Assembly (NCBI GenBank): GCA_020216625.1
Contig: JAIUYB010000164.1
Coordinates: 1-5,954 of the forward strand
Length of the DNA: 5,954 nt
Direction: 5' to 3'
Source of the DNA: Desulfarculus sp.
GTDB taxonomy: Bacteria > Desulfobacterota > Desulfarculia > Desulfarculales > Desulfarculaceae
Position 1 is the first letter of the stretch, and each line of letters starts with the position of its first letter. This document shows, one piece after another, positions 1-5,954 of this stretch. Below the pieces are notes generated by a model that had not been told where the DNA came from, did not search any database, and saw only the letters and a list, made by a program, of their open reading frames with translations. Position numbers and translations under genes: made by a program.

Positions 1-1
1 G

Positions 2-1333
2 GAGGTCTTCGAGGAGGACCTGAAGGCCGGCTGCTCCTCGTGGGAGCTGGACCAGCTCATCCGCGCCCATTCCTTCAGCGGCCCGCCGGGCGGCCGGCGC
101 TTCTGGCACCACCAGGGACGACGCGGCCTGATCGCCTATCTGGTGGCCCGCGACCCCCGCGACCCGGACCTGCGGCAGGCCCAGGTGGCGACGGCCACCG
201 ACCTGTTGCGGGAGCTGGCCCGGCGCGAGGTGTTTCTGGCGCCCGGGACCGGTCAGTTCCCGTTGCTGCCCCTGAAGTGCTTTCCGGAAGGTCTGAAGGG
301 CGAGGCGGGAACCGTGGGGGCGTGGGACCCGGGGGTGCTGGACCTGTCGCAGCCCAGAGTCATGGACCTGCCCCCCCTGCGCCTGGTCCCGCCCGAGCTG
401 TGGCCGGGGGTGGCGGTGCGGGCCGGCCCGTCCCCGGAGGCGGGCGACCAATCGTTGACCCTCCTGGGGTCGCCTCTGGCCGAGCTGCTCGGACCGGAGC
501 CAGCCCACGCCCCCTGGCTGCGCGGTGGTTCGCAGCTGGTCTGCCATCCGCTGCCCCGGACGAGCGGCGACTCCCTGGACACCATGCGCCTGCGCATCAG
601 GTTGGGGCCCTTCGGACGGGACCAGGTGGGGCTGTTGGATTGGGCCAGTTTCCTGCACCTGGCCATGCGATCCACCTCCCCCGTGCTCATAAGCCTAACC
701 TTGCGCTCGCGCCTGCACGCCTCTGTGCTCAAGACCTCCCCCGCGATCCAGGAGGCGCTGCTCAGCCCCAACACTTGCGAGTTGGCCAAGGTGGGCTTCC
801 CCCTGGGCCGTGACCCGGTCTTGATGTTGGCTCCAAAGGACGACCAGCACCTGCGTCTGCACCAAAGCTGGAAGGTTGAGCTGGAGGGCCGCCATCCCTT
901 CTGGGCCAGGGACACCTTATGGTTCGTGGGGCTGTGGGGTCTGGTCGGTCTGCTGGGCGGGGTGGCCGCCGTGCTGTCTTGGCTGCGGGTGCACGCCCGT
1001 CGCTTCAAATGCCAGGTGACCGAACCCGGCCGTGATCCTGACTGGAGAAAGGTGCGCGGCGCCAGCCTGCGCCCAGGGGGGCGGCCATACCAGATACCCC
1101 CGTACCAGGGCTGTGAGATCGGCAGCCTGGTCCTGACCGGGCTGGGCCGGCGCTTTAGGTTCCTGCCGGCCAACCCGGAAGTGCGCCTGGCCGACGGCCG
1201 GTCGGGCTCCGCCGAGATCGCCGGACACGGCCGCCTGGAGCTGGAGCTGCCCCGGGAGGAGTCAACAACCTCAACCGATGCGGGATTAGACTATGCGCGC
1301 AGGAAGGTCCATCTGTGGCTTAAAAGGCTGTAG
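2..1333 (+). CDS. Single-pass membrane protein of unknown family, 5'-truncated by window edge
   Basis: The frame is open from base 2 to a TAG at 1331-1333 (443 visible residues), so the true start lies left of the window. The GTG at 143 is an internal codon: the 47 codons before it read as normal protein. Visible residues 1-300 are soluble and Pro/Leu/Arg-rich, with a possible beta-rich part near 190-300. One clear transmembrane helix covers about residues 305-327 (nt 914-982, rich in Leu, Gly, Val and Trp). It is followed by the basic stretch RVHARRFK, which by the positive-inside rule puts the last ~115 residues in the cytoplasm and the large N-terminal part outside. The C-terminal domain is rich in Gly and short hydrophobic strands and looks beta-type. 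I do not recognise the family. In related tubulin-like operons a von Willebrand A membrane protein is common and this could be the end of one, but no MIDAS motif (DxSxS) is visible, so that is a guess. Its 3' end overlaps the next gene by 41 bases, which suggests translational coupling. Confidence 0.85.
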   Translation, partial: EVFEEDLKAGCSSWELDQLIRAHSFSGPPGGRRFWHHQGRRGLIAYLVARDPRDPDLRQAQVATATDLLRELARREVFLAPGTGQFPLLPLKCFPEGLKGEAGTVGAWDPGVLDLSQPRVMDLPPLRLVPPELWPGVAVRAGPSPEAGDQSLTLLGSPLAELLGPEPAHAPWLRGGSQLVCHPLPRTSGDSLDTMRLRIRLGPFGRDQVGLLDWASFLHLAMRSTSPVLISLTLRSRLHASVLKTSPAIQEALLSPNTCELAKVGFPLGRDPVLMLAPKDDQHLRLHQSWKVELEGRHPFWARDTLWFVGLWGLVGLLGGVAAVLSWLRVHARRFKCQVTEPGRDPDWRKVRGASLRPGGRPYQIPPYQGCEIGSLVLTGLGRRFRFLPANPEVRLADGRSGSAEIAGHGRLELELPREESTTSTDAGLDYARRKVHLWLKRL

Positions 1334-2366
1334 CTTCCCTCCAGTGGTCTGGTGGCTTGTTCTGGCCCTGCTCCTGGCCGCGGCCGGCCCAGCGATGGCC
1401 TGGGAGGCCAGTGGCCGGGTGGACGCCGGCGGGTTCGGCCCGAGGGCCAACCAGGCCAGCGCCACCTCCCTCTGGGCGGTGGAGGTGCGGAGCGGGGACC
1501 GGGTCTGGCCCGGCCTGCTCCTGGGTTCTCAGGGCCAGATTTGGGCGCGGCTGCCGGGCCTGAGCGGCCCGCCGATCCCGCCCCTGGTGGCGCGGCATTC
1601 CGCCAGCCGACGCGAGGCCCCGGTGAGTGCGGGGCGCAAGCTGCCCTTGGCCTCGGGCAATGGCGACTGGTGGGTGTTGGAGGGCGGGACCCGGGGCTGG
1701 GTGGACCAGGCCCCGCCGGCGGTGTCTCCCGGCTCGGGCCAGGCGCTATGGGTCTACACCTTCAGCCCCCGGCGCGACCGCCTGGTGCGCAACACCTATC
1801 CGGCCCGCAGCAGCGGCGGCCGGCTGTATCTGGTCGGCGAGCAGGCCCCCGCCCTGGGTCTGGTCACCGACCAGCGGGACCGGGTGGTGGGGCTGTTGGC
1901 CGGCCCTGGCGAGCTGACCAGCCTGGCCCAGGCCCAGGAGGTTCTGGCCGCCACCCCGGCCCTGTCGGTCCCCAATCCCCCCACCGTCACCCCCATCACC
2001 GCCGACGGAGCCAGCACCACCACCACCACCCTGCCACCACCAACCAACCCACGCGAATCGAAGGAGGATAGGGGCATGACCGAATACCTGCGCGTGATCT
2101 TAGGATTTATCGTCGTTCCCGTGATGGCCTACCTCATGGGCTTCGTGGTCTTTCGGGCCACCTGGGGCAAGATGTCGCCCTACAAGGGCGTGGCATTTGG
2201 CATGGCGGTCTTTTGGCTGCTCGTGGCCGTAGCGGAATACGGGATCTGGGTGGGGAGCCGCGAGCCACACGAGGCCCTGTTGCAAGCGACGCTCAGCCTC
2301 AGCATACCCTCGGTGCTTTCCTGGCCCATCATCATCCTCAACCTTTTCCGCCGCCTGCGTGACTGA
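1293..2366 (+). CDS. Secreted, membrane-anchored protein: signal peptide, protease-like domain lacking catalytic residues, three TM helices
   Basis: 357 residues. ATG at 1293 is chosen because it supplies the basic n-region (Arg2, Arg5, Lys11) of a good signal peptide: hydrophobic core about 18-31, likely cleavage after AMA at residue 36. The GTG at 1344 would remove those charges. Upstream Shine-Dalgarno match is weak, so coupling to gene 1 through the overlap is likely. Residues ~37-220 form an extracytoplasmic domain. Its pattern resembles a trypsin/HtrA-type fold: an opening strand near 58-66, and near the end 'LGLVTDQRDRVVGLLAG' (188-204), like the strand pair that follows the catalytic Ser in such proteases. 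However, the GNSGG-type Ser motif is replaced by GEQAPA and no catalytic His is apparent; if the fold is right, it is a pseudoenzyme. A Thr/Pro linker (~225-261) leads to three predicted transmembrane helices at about 265-287, 299-320 and 329-352, with a basic tail (RRLRD). The membrane part may be an independent product (see 2076-2366). The function is unknown; the context suggests it is a membrane partner of the tubulin-like protein. Confidence 0.78.
   Translation: MRAGRSICGLKGCSFPPVVWWLVLALLLAAAGPAMAWEASGRVDAGGFGPRANQASATSLWAVEVRSGDRVWPGLLLGSQGQIWARLPGLSGPPIPPLVARHSASRREAPVSAGRKLPLASGNGDWWVLEGGTRGWVDQAPPAVSPGSGQALWVYTFSPRRDRLVRNTYPARSSGGRLYLVGEQAPALGLVTDQRDRVVGLLAGPGELTSLAQAQEVLAATPALSVPNPPTVTPITADGASTTTTTLPPPTNPRESKEDRGMTEYLRVILGFIVVPVMAYLMGFVVFRATWGKMSPYKGVAFGMAVFWLLVAVAEYGIWVGSREPHEALLQATLSLSIPSVLSWPIIILNLFRRLRD
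2015..2030 (+). repeat. Short CAC/ACC triplet repeat coding a Thr run
   Basis: Five consecutive CAC units plus a final C. In the reading frame they give five ACC codons (Thr242-246), followed by Leu-Pro-Pro-Pro. The repeat lies in the flexible linker between the extracytoplasmic domain and the membrane helices. Gain or loss of whole units would change linker length without breaking the frame. Confidence 0.6.
2061..2068 (+). promoter_or_regulatory. Strong internal Shine-Dalgarno site
   Basis: AAGGAGGA lies 7 bases before an in-frame ATG at 2076. This is the best ribosome binding site in the window, better than that of either full-length downstream start, and it lies inside the open frame of the 1293-2366 gene. 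The bases around and after the ATG are less GC-rich and use codons that are uncommon here (TTA, GGA, TTT, GTT), as is typical of a true gene start. Confidence 0.6.
2076..2366 (+). CDS. Possible separate 96-residue three-helix membrane protein (internal start)
   Basis: In-frame alternative product of the 1293-2366 gene, beginning at ATG 2076 behind AAGGAGGA. It would hold only the membrane part: helices at about residues 4-26, 38-59 and 68-91 of the short form, short loops containing WGKMSPYK and GSREPHE, and a basic end (RRLRD). The strong ribosome binding site and the AT-richer start suggest real initiation here. Either both long and short forms are made, or two genes were joined by loss of a stop or by a small indel. 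In the neighbouring reading frame (codons one base earlier), a TAG at 2069-2071 would end an upstream gene 4 bases before this ATG, a normal operon spacing. No family is recognised for this small membrane protein. Confidence 0.5.
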   Translation: MTEYLRVILGFIVVPVMAYLMGFVVFRATWGKMSPYKGVAFGMAVFWLLVAVAEYGIWVGSREPHEALLQATLSLSIPSVLSWPIIILNLFRRLRD

Positions 2367-2374
2367 GGGCGCGA

Positions 2375-2389
2375 CAGCCGGGAGGGCTG
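2375..2389 (+). promoter_or_regulatory. Ribosome binding site of the tubulin-like gene, in a small hairpin loop
   Basis: GGGAGGG at 2380-2386 lies 6 bases before the ATG at 2393 and is a good Shine-Dalgarno match that fixes this start. CAGCC (2375-2379) and GGCTG (2385-2389) can pair into a 5-bp stem whose loop is GGGAG, the core of the site. The stem is short and may be chance. The spacer between the previous stop (TGA 2364-2366) and this ATG is 26 bases, with no room for a terminator or promoter of its own, which supports co-transcription. Confidence 0.5.
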
Positions 2390-2392
2390 AAC

Positions 2393-5300
2393 ATGGCATT
2401 CAAGTATGAGTTTGAGAACGGAAGGGGCATCGGCGACCCCAGGCGCGGGGTCAACCAGGAAGAGCGGGGCGCGGTGCGCCCCACCCTGCTCATCGGTCTG
2501 GGGGGATCGGGCAAGGAGGTCCTGCTGCGCCTGCGCCGCCTGTTCTGGGAGAAATACCAGGTCACCGGCTGGCCAATCATGGAGTACCTCTGGTTCGACA
2601 CCGACCAGACTCCGGGCGGCCTTTTCGGCCGGGCCCCGGACCACATCGACCAACGGGTGGAGCTGGGCCCCGAGGAGCGGGTGGAGGCCGCCATCCCCCG
2701 CTCGCGCACCGAGAGCATCTGGAACAGCCGCAGCACCGAAAACCACTTGACCCAGTGGCTGGCCATGGACGAGCTGCGCGCGGCCTCGGAGATGGGCATC
2801 ACCCAAGGGGCCAAGCAGATCCGCCCCTTCGGCCGCCTGGCCTTCTACGAGCATTTCGACCAGATCCGGCGACGGGTGGAGACCAAGCTCAACCGGCTCC
2901 AGGCCCGGCAGAATGCCGGCCTGGCCATCCAGGGCGGGGTGGAGGTGGACGCCTCCCAGCGCGAGATCGTCATCGTGGCCAGCCTGGCCGGGGGCACCGG
3001 TTCCGGCAGTTTCATGGATTTCGGCTTCCTCTGCAAACACCTCTGCCAGAGCGACGCCATGATCACCGCGGTGCTGTTCCTGCCCCAGGTCTTCAAGGGC
3101 CTGCCCGACATCGACCAGCAGGCTATCTACGCCAATGGCTTCGCCGCCCTGACCGAGCTGAACCGTTACCTGCTGCCCCGGCCCCGGGGCGAGGAAGATT
3201 ACGAGGGCGGGAAAGGGTTTTACAACCCCTCCTGGTCCTTCGAATGGCAGCCCGACATCGTCACCGAGGTCAGCGCGCCGCCCTTCGACGTCACCTACCT
3301 TCTGGACCAGTGCAACCGTCACGGGATCCTGGGCGGGGCCTCGGAGAACGGCCAGCGCCAGGACGAGGGTGAGGCCGCCTGCCGCGAGGTGATGCACATG
3401 GTGGCCGAGTCGCTTCTGTTGGATTTCGAGGGCAGCCGGCTGTCCACCGAGAAGCGGCGCTGGCGCAGCAACGCCTTGAGCCAGTTGGCCAACTACACCA
3501 ACTACATCTCCCGCGACACCGAGACCAACGAGGTCGTCTACCGCGAGCAGTTCCCCAGCCGCTTCTGTTCCTTCGGCCTGGCCAAGATCCAGATCAACCG
3601 GGCCCGGCTGGAAAATTCCGCCGCCTACCTGTTGGCCAGCCGGCTGCTGGAGGCCTTCCTGCGGCCTGTCTCCCTAAGCGGCTGGAGTGGCGATTGGTCC
3701 ATGCTGGGCCTGGAGCCGGACAAGGCGTGGAAAGACCTGCTGGTGGGCGGGCAGGGCAAAAGCCTGCTGGAATTGGAGATTTCGGAGACGAGCCGGGTTT
3801 TTGACGACATGACCAGCCGGGCCACTAAATTGTTCAACCACATCAAAAGCAGCGAGAGGGGGCCGGATGAGAACGACGCTTTCGTCTTCTACCGCGCCTG
3901 CGAGAAAATCCTGACCGACAAGGTGACCGAGAACACCATAACCAACCCAGGACCCCGCACCTGGCGCGACTACATGGTCCTGGTCAACGACCAGTTCAGC
4001 CAGTTCTTCACCACCTGCGATCAGCGCTCGCGCCAGTTGCGCGAACAGGCCCAGTCCCAGTTGGCCGAGGCCCTGGTCCAGGCCGGCAAGGGCACCCACG
4101 AGGACGGCGAGCACACCAAACGCCTGCGCATCAACAGCCGTGAGCTGCAGGACGCGGTCTGCGCGCGCATCGCCAGCGAGGTCCAGGAGTGCCTGGCCCA
4201 GCCCGACAGCCGCGGCCTGCAGCACGCCAGCCATTTTCTGTCCGAGCTGGAGGGGCGCATCAAGAGGTCACGGGAAGAGCTCCGCGCCGCCTGGGGTGGG
4301 GCCGGGTCCCAGCCGCCCGACGATCAGATCTTCGCGCCCCTGGACCCCATCAGCCGCGAAACGGCCGATGACCAGGATCTGGCCCGGCTGCGGCTCTGGG
4401 CCCGGGAGGCGGAGGAGATGCCACCCTGGCCGCTGTCATTTTTCTTCAGGGACGGCGTGCGCGAGTGGCACCAGGAGGCGCTGTTGGAGGCGGACAAGGC
4501 CCACCAGGGCCAGGAGCGGGGCTTGACCAACAAGTTCATCCTGGAGAACCTGCGCCTGCTGCTCCAACGCTTGGATAATCGGCGCAAGGCGATCGAGGAG
4601 CAGATCCGCCAACCCCTGGCCGAGGCCTGCCTGCGGGAGATGGATCAGGTCCTGGACCAGATCGAGATCTTCCGCCAGCAGCAACTGAATCGCCTGGGCC
4701 AGTTCGAGCGGGCGTTGGCCAGCCTGGCCCAGGGCCAGCGACAGAAGCACCTGGCCTTCAGCCATGGTCTGGAGTCGGCTTACATCCGCGACCTGGACCT
4801 GGGCTGGGACGAGGCCCGCTTCCTGGAGGTCATCGCCATCGCCCTGAAGGTGAAGGATCTGGACAGCCACGGCCTGGAGATGTTCAAGGAATTCCTGACC
4901 AGCCATCAGCACCAGGGGCGGCCGGTGGTCTTCAAGGTGGCGTTGGGCGAGCTGCTGGAGCTGATCGAGCATCGCGACCAGAACGCCACCGCCTGGGACG
5001 ACTTCCGCCGCCGCCTGGAGGAATTCTGCCAGGAGCGGCTGCGGGGCTTCTCCAGCTTGGCCGAGATACCCACCGTGCTGGGTCGGCTGGAGCACCTGGC
5101 CCACCACGACCCGGCCCTGACCCAGGGCGTCCTCACCCGGGCGGTCAAAGGCGCGGCGGCCAGGATGCGCCCCACCAGTTACGGCAAACACCTGCACGGC
5201 GACAACCAGCGCCGGGGCCTGTTGGGCGCGGGCGACGCCAGCCACCCCGCCCTGGACGTCTTCCTCCGGGGGCGCTCCGAGCGCCTGAACAATATCAGCC

Positions 5301-5954
5301 TCGACGAGAGCTTCGCGGGCCAGGTGGTGGAGTATGGCGATGACAGCATCGTGCTCTACGAGGAGATCGTGGCCGTGCCCCTGTTCTTGATGGGCGGCGG
5401 GGCCCAGGTGGCCGACGGCCTGGCCGCCCTGGAGCAGGCCTACCAACGTCTGTGCCTCGGCGACACCGCGGCCCAGGACGCCATCTACAAGCGCCATATC
5501 GATAAGAACTTCCAGCGGCTGAACAGCGTGCTGCCGCCGATGGACGACCCCAGCACCGCGCGCATCATCCAGGGCTATCGACCCCTGCTCCTGGGCCTGG
5601 CCCTGGGGCTGGTGCGCCACGACCGCGGCCTGGGATTCCACCGCCAGTGGGAGGAGAAGGGCGTGGAGCGCCATTCCCGCTACCGCAACCACCTTCTCCA
5701 GGCGGCGCGCTTCATGACCGACGACGACCGCCGCGACCTCAACGCCAAGATCGACGAGCGTCTGGCGAACCAGGGCGGCCAAAACTCGGCCACGCTCCTG
5801 AATCTATTGGCCCTGCTGCTTTATTGGCAGAACAAGGTCTTCACCGAGCGACGGACTCTGCTGCATTCCTCGGTCAACCACCTGCGCAGGAACTTGCTGG
5901 CCAGCCTCGAGGCCCAAGGCCAGACCTGGGAAAATGGGCTCAAGGGTCAGGTGG
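2393..5954 (+). CDS. Giant tubulin/FtsZ-superfamily protein (Tubulin_2-like), 3'-truncated by window edge
   Basis: Open from ATG 2393 to the window end without a stop: 1187 whole codons plus one base. Residues ~28-410 look like a tubulin/FtsZ core. Visible signatures are: strand plus glycine loop LLIGLGGSGKEVLLRL (32-47, compare FtsZ IGVGGAGGNAV); YLWFDTDQ (65-72, compare FtsZ INTDAQ); SLAGGTGSGSF (197-207), nearly the tubulin GGGTGSG phosphate loop; QQAIYANGFAALTELNRYL (242-260), matching the helix after the next core strand; FDVTYLLD (298-305); and FGLAKIQ followed by RLENSAAYLLASRLLE, the start of the second subdomain (from 394). A clear NxDxxD catalytic loop is not seen in the expected place (~342-364). 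After ~residue 420 comes a long, Glu/Gln/Arg/Leu-rich, mostly helical extension with a probable coiled coil at ~717-785 and short hydrophobic patches at 1062-1074 and 1133-1145, but no transmembrane helix. It is therefore probably cytoplasmic, perhaps touching the membrane. FtsZ is about 380 residues; this is at least three times larger. It binds GTP or a similar nucleotide by family expectation; polymerisation is inferred. It follows two membrane-protein genes in the same operon. Confidence 0.9.
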   Translation, partial: MAFKYEFENGRGIGDPRRGVNQEERGAVRPTLLIGLGGSGKEVLLRLRRLFWEKYQVTGWPIMEYLWFDTDQTPGGLFGRAPDHIDQRVELGPEERVEAAIPRSRTESIWNSRSTENHLTQWLAMDELRAASEMGITQGAKQIRPFGRLAFYEHFDQIRRRVETKLNRLQARQNAGLAIQGGVEVDASQREIVIVASLAGGTGSGSFMDFGFLCKHLCQSDAMITAVLFLPQVFKGLPDIDQQAIYANGFAALTELNRYLLPRPRGEEDYEGGKGFYNPSWSFEWQPDIVTEVSAPPFDVTYLLDQCNRHGILGGASENGQRQDEGEAACREVMHMVAESLLLDFEGSRLSTEKRRWRSNALSQLANYTNYISRDTETNEVVYREQFPSRFCSFGLAKIQINRARLENSAAYLLASRLLEAFLRPVSLSGWSGDWSMLGLEPDKAWKDLLVGGQGKSLLELEISETSRVFDDMTSRATKLFNHIKSSERGPDENDAFVFYRACEKILTDKVTENTITNPGPRTWRDYMVLVNDQFSQFFTTCDQRSRQLREQAQSQLAEALVQAGKGTHEDGEHTKRLRINSRELQDAVCARIASEVQECLAQPDSRGLQHASHFLSELEGRIKRSREELRAAWGGAGSQPPDDQIFAPLDPISRETADDQDLARLRLWAREAEEMPPWPLSFFFRDGVREWHQEALLEADKAHQGQERGLTNKFILENLRLLLQRLDNRRKAIEEQIRQPLAEACLREMDQVLDQIEIFRQQQLNRLGQFERALASLAQGQRQKHLAFSHGLESAYIRDLDLGWDEARFLEVIAIALKVKDLDSHGLEMFKEFLTSHQHQGRPVVFKVALGELLELIEHRDQNATAWDDFRRRLEEFCQERLRGFSSLAEIPTVLGRLEHLAHHDPALTQGVLTRAVKGAAARMRPTSYGKHLHGDNQRRGLLGAGDASHPALDVFLRGRSERLNNISLDESFAGQVVEYGDDSIVLYEEIVAVPLFLMGGGAQVADGLAALEQAYQRLCLGDTAAQDAIYKRHIDKNFQRLNSVLPPMDDPSTARIIQGYRPLLLGLALGLVRHDRGLGFHRQWEEKGVERHSRYRNHLLQAARFMTDDDRRDLNAKIDERLANQGGQNSATLLNLLALLLYWQNKVFTERRTLLHSSVNHLRRNLLASLEAQGQTWENGLKGQV

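Noticed and set aside
143..145. GTG as the start of gene 1
   Set aside because: The frame is open and protein-like back to base 2, and there is no good ribosome binding site before 143, so the gene starts outside the window.
40..813. 257-codon + strand open frame
   Set aside because: Product is an Arg/Gly/Pro/Ala-rich string typical of an out-of-frame read of high-GC DNA; it lies in gene 1 in a different frame.
253..1173. 306-codon open frame on the - strand
   Set aside because: Antisense shadow of gene 1: Arg/Ser/Pro-rich with no domain. The + strand frame encodes a clear membrane helix and runs continuously past both ends of this stretch.
2495..2518. GLGGSGKE read as a P-loop (Walker A) motif
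   Set aside because: The final Ser/Thr is Glu, and the later FDTD and AGGTGSG motifs fit a tubulin/FtsZ nucleotide site rather than a P-loop NTPase.
2180..3397. 405-codon open frame on the - strand
   Set aside because: It crosses the end of gene 2 and the nucleotide-binding core of the tubulin-like gene in antisense, and its product matches no recognisable pattern.
4436..5782. 448-codon open frame on the - strand opposite the tubulin-like gene
   Set aside because: Shadow frame typical of high-GC DNA: it is antisense to a convincing coding frame, and its protein is a low-complexity Leu/Gln/Ala/Val mix with no recognisable domain.
5576..5827. Hydrophobic patches in the tubulin-like protein read as membrane helices
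   Set aside because: Residues 1062-1074 and 1133-1145 are only about 13 residues long and flanked by charged helices; too short for membrane spans, more likely packed or amphipathic helices.

Overview
The window is a high-GC stretch (clearly above 60% GC, with C or G favoured at third codon positions). It is coded wall to wall on the + strand by what looks like the interior of one operon. The secreted and membrane proteins, the Shine-Dalgarno sites and the codon use point to a bacterium. A high-GC proteobacterium-like or Desulfobacterota/Myxococcota-like lineage would fit, but nothing here fixes the taxon. I see no RNA genes, insertion sequences, CRISPR arrays, promoters or terminators. There is no gene-free stretch longer than 26 bases.

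Layout: (1) Positions 2-1333 hold the 3' part of a gene cut by the left edge. It encodes a protein with a long soluble region, one transmembrane helix and a roughly 115-residue C-terminal domain; the family is not recognised. (2) Positions 1293-2366 overlap gene 1 by 41 bases. They encode a secreted, membrane-anchored protein: signal peptide, a domain that resembles a trypsin-fold protease without its catalytic residues, a Thr/Pro linker, and three transmembrane helices. An unusually good ribosome binding site and ATG sit in frame at 2061-2078, just before the helices, so the three-helix part may also be made, or may only be made, as a separate 96-residue protein. (3) From 2393 to beyond the right edge runs a very large gene (1187 codons visible, no stop). 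Its N-terminal ~410 residues carry the tubulin/FtsZ nucleotide-binding signatures (GLGGSG, FDTD, AGGTGSG), followed by a long, mostly helical extension.

The main interest is this third gene, a giant bacterial tubulin-superfamily protein that appears to match the 'tubulin-like' (Tubulin_2) group, next to two membrane proteins. Makarova and Koonin (2010) described FtsZ-like families in diverse prokaryotes encoded with a von Willebrand A protein, a GTPase and OmpA-family proteins, and proposed a membrane-remodelling system. This window looks like a relative of that system, and its membrane partners appear unusual. The inferred arrangement is a cytoplasmic tubulin-like NTPase working with two inner-membrane proteins whose large domains lie outside the cytoplasm. 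What the system does in the cell is unknown.
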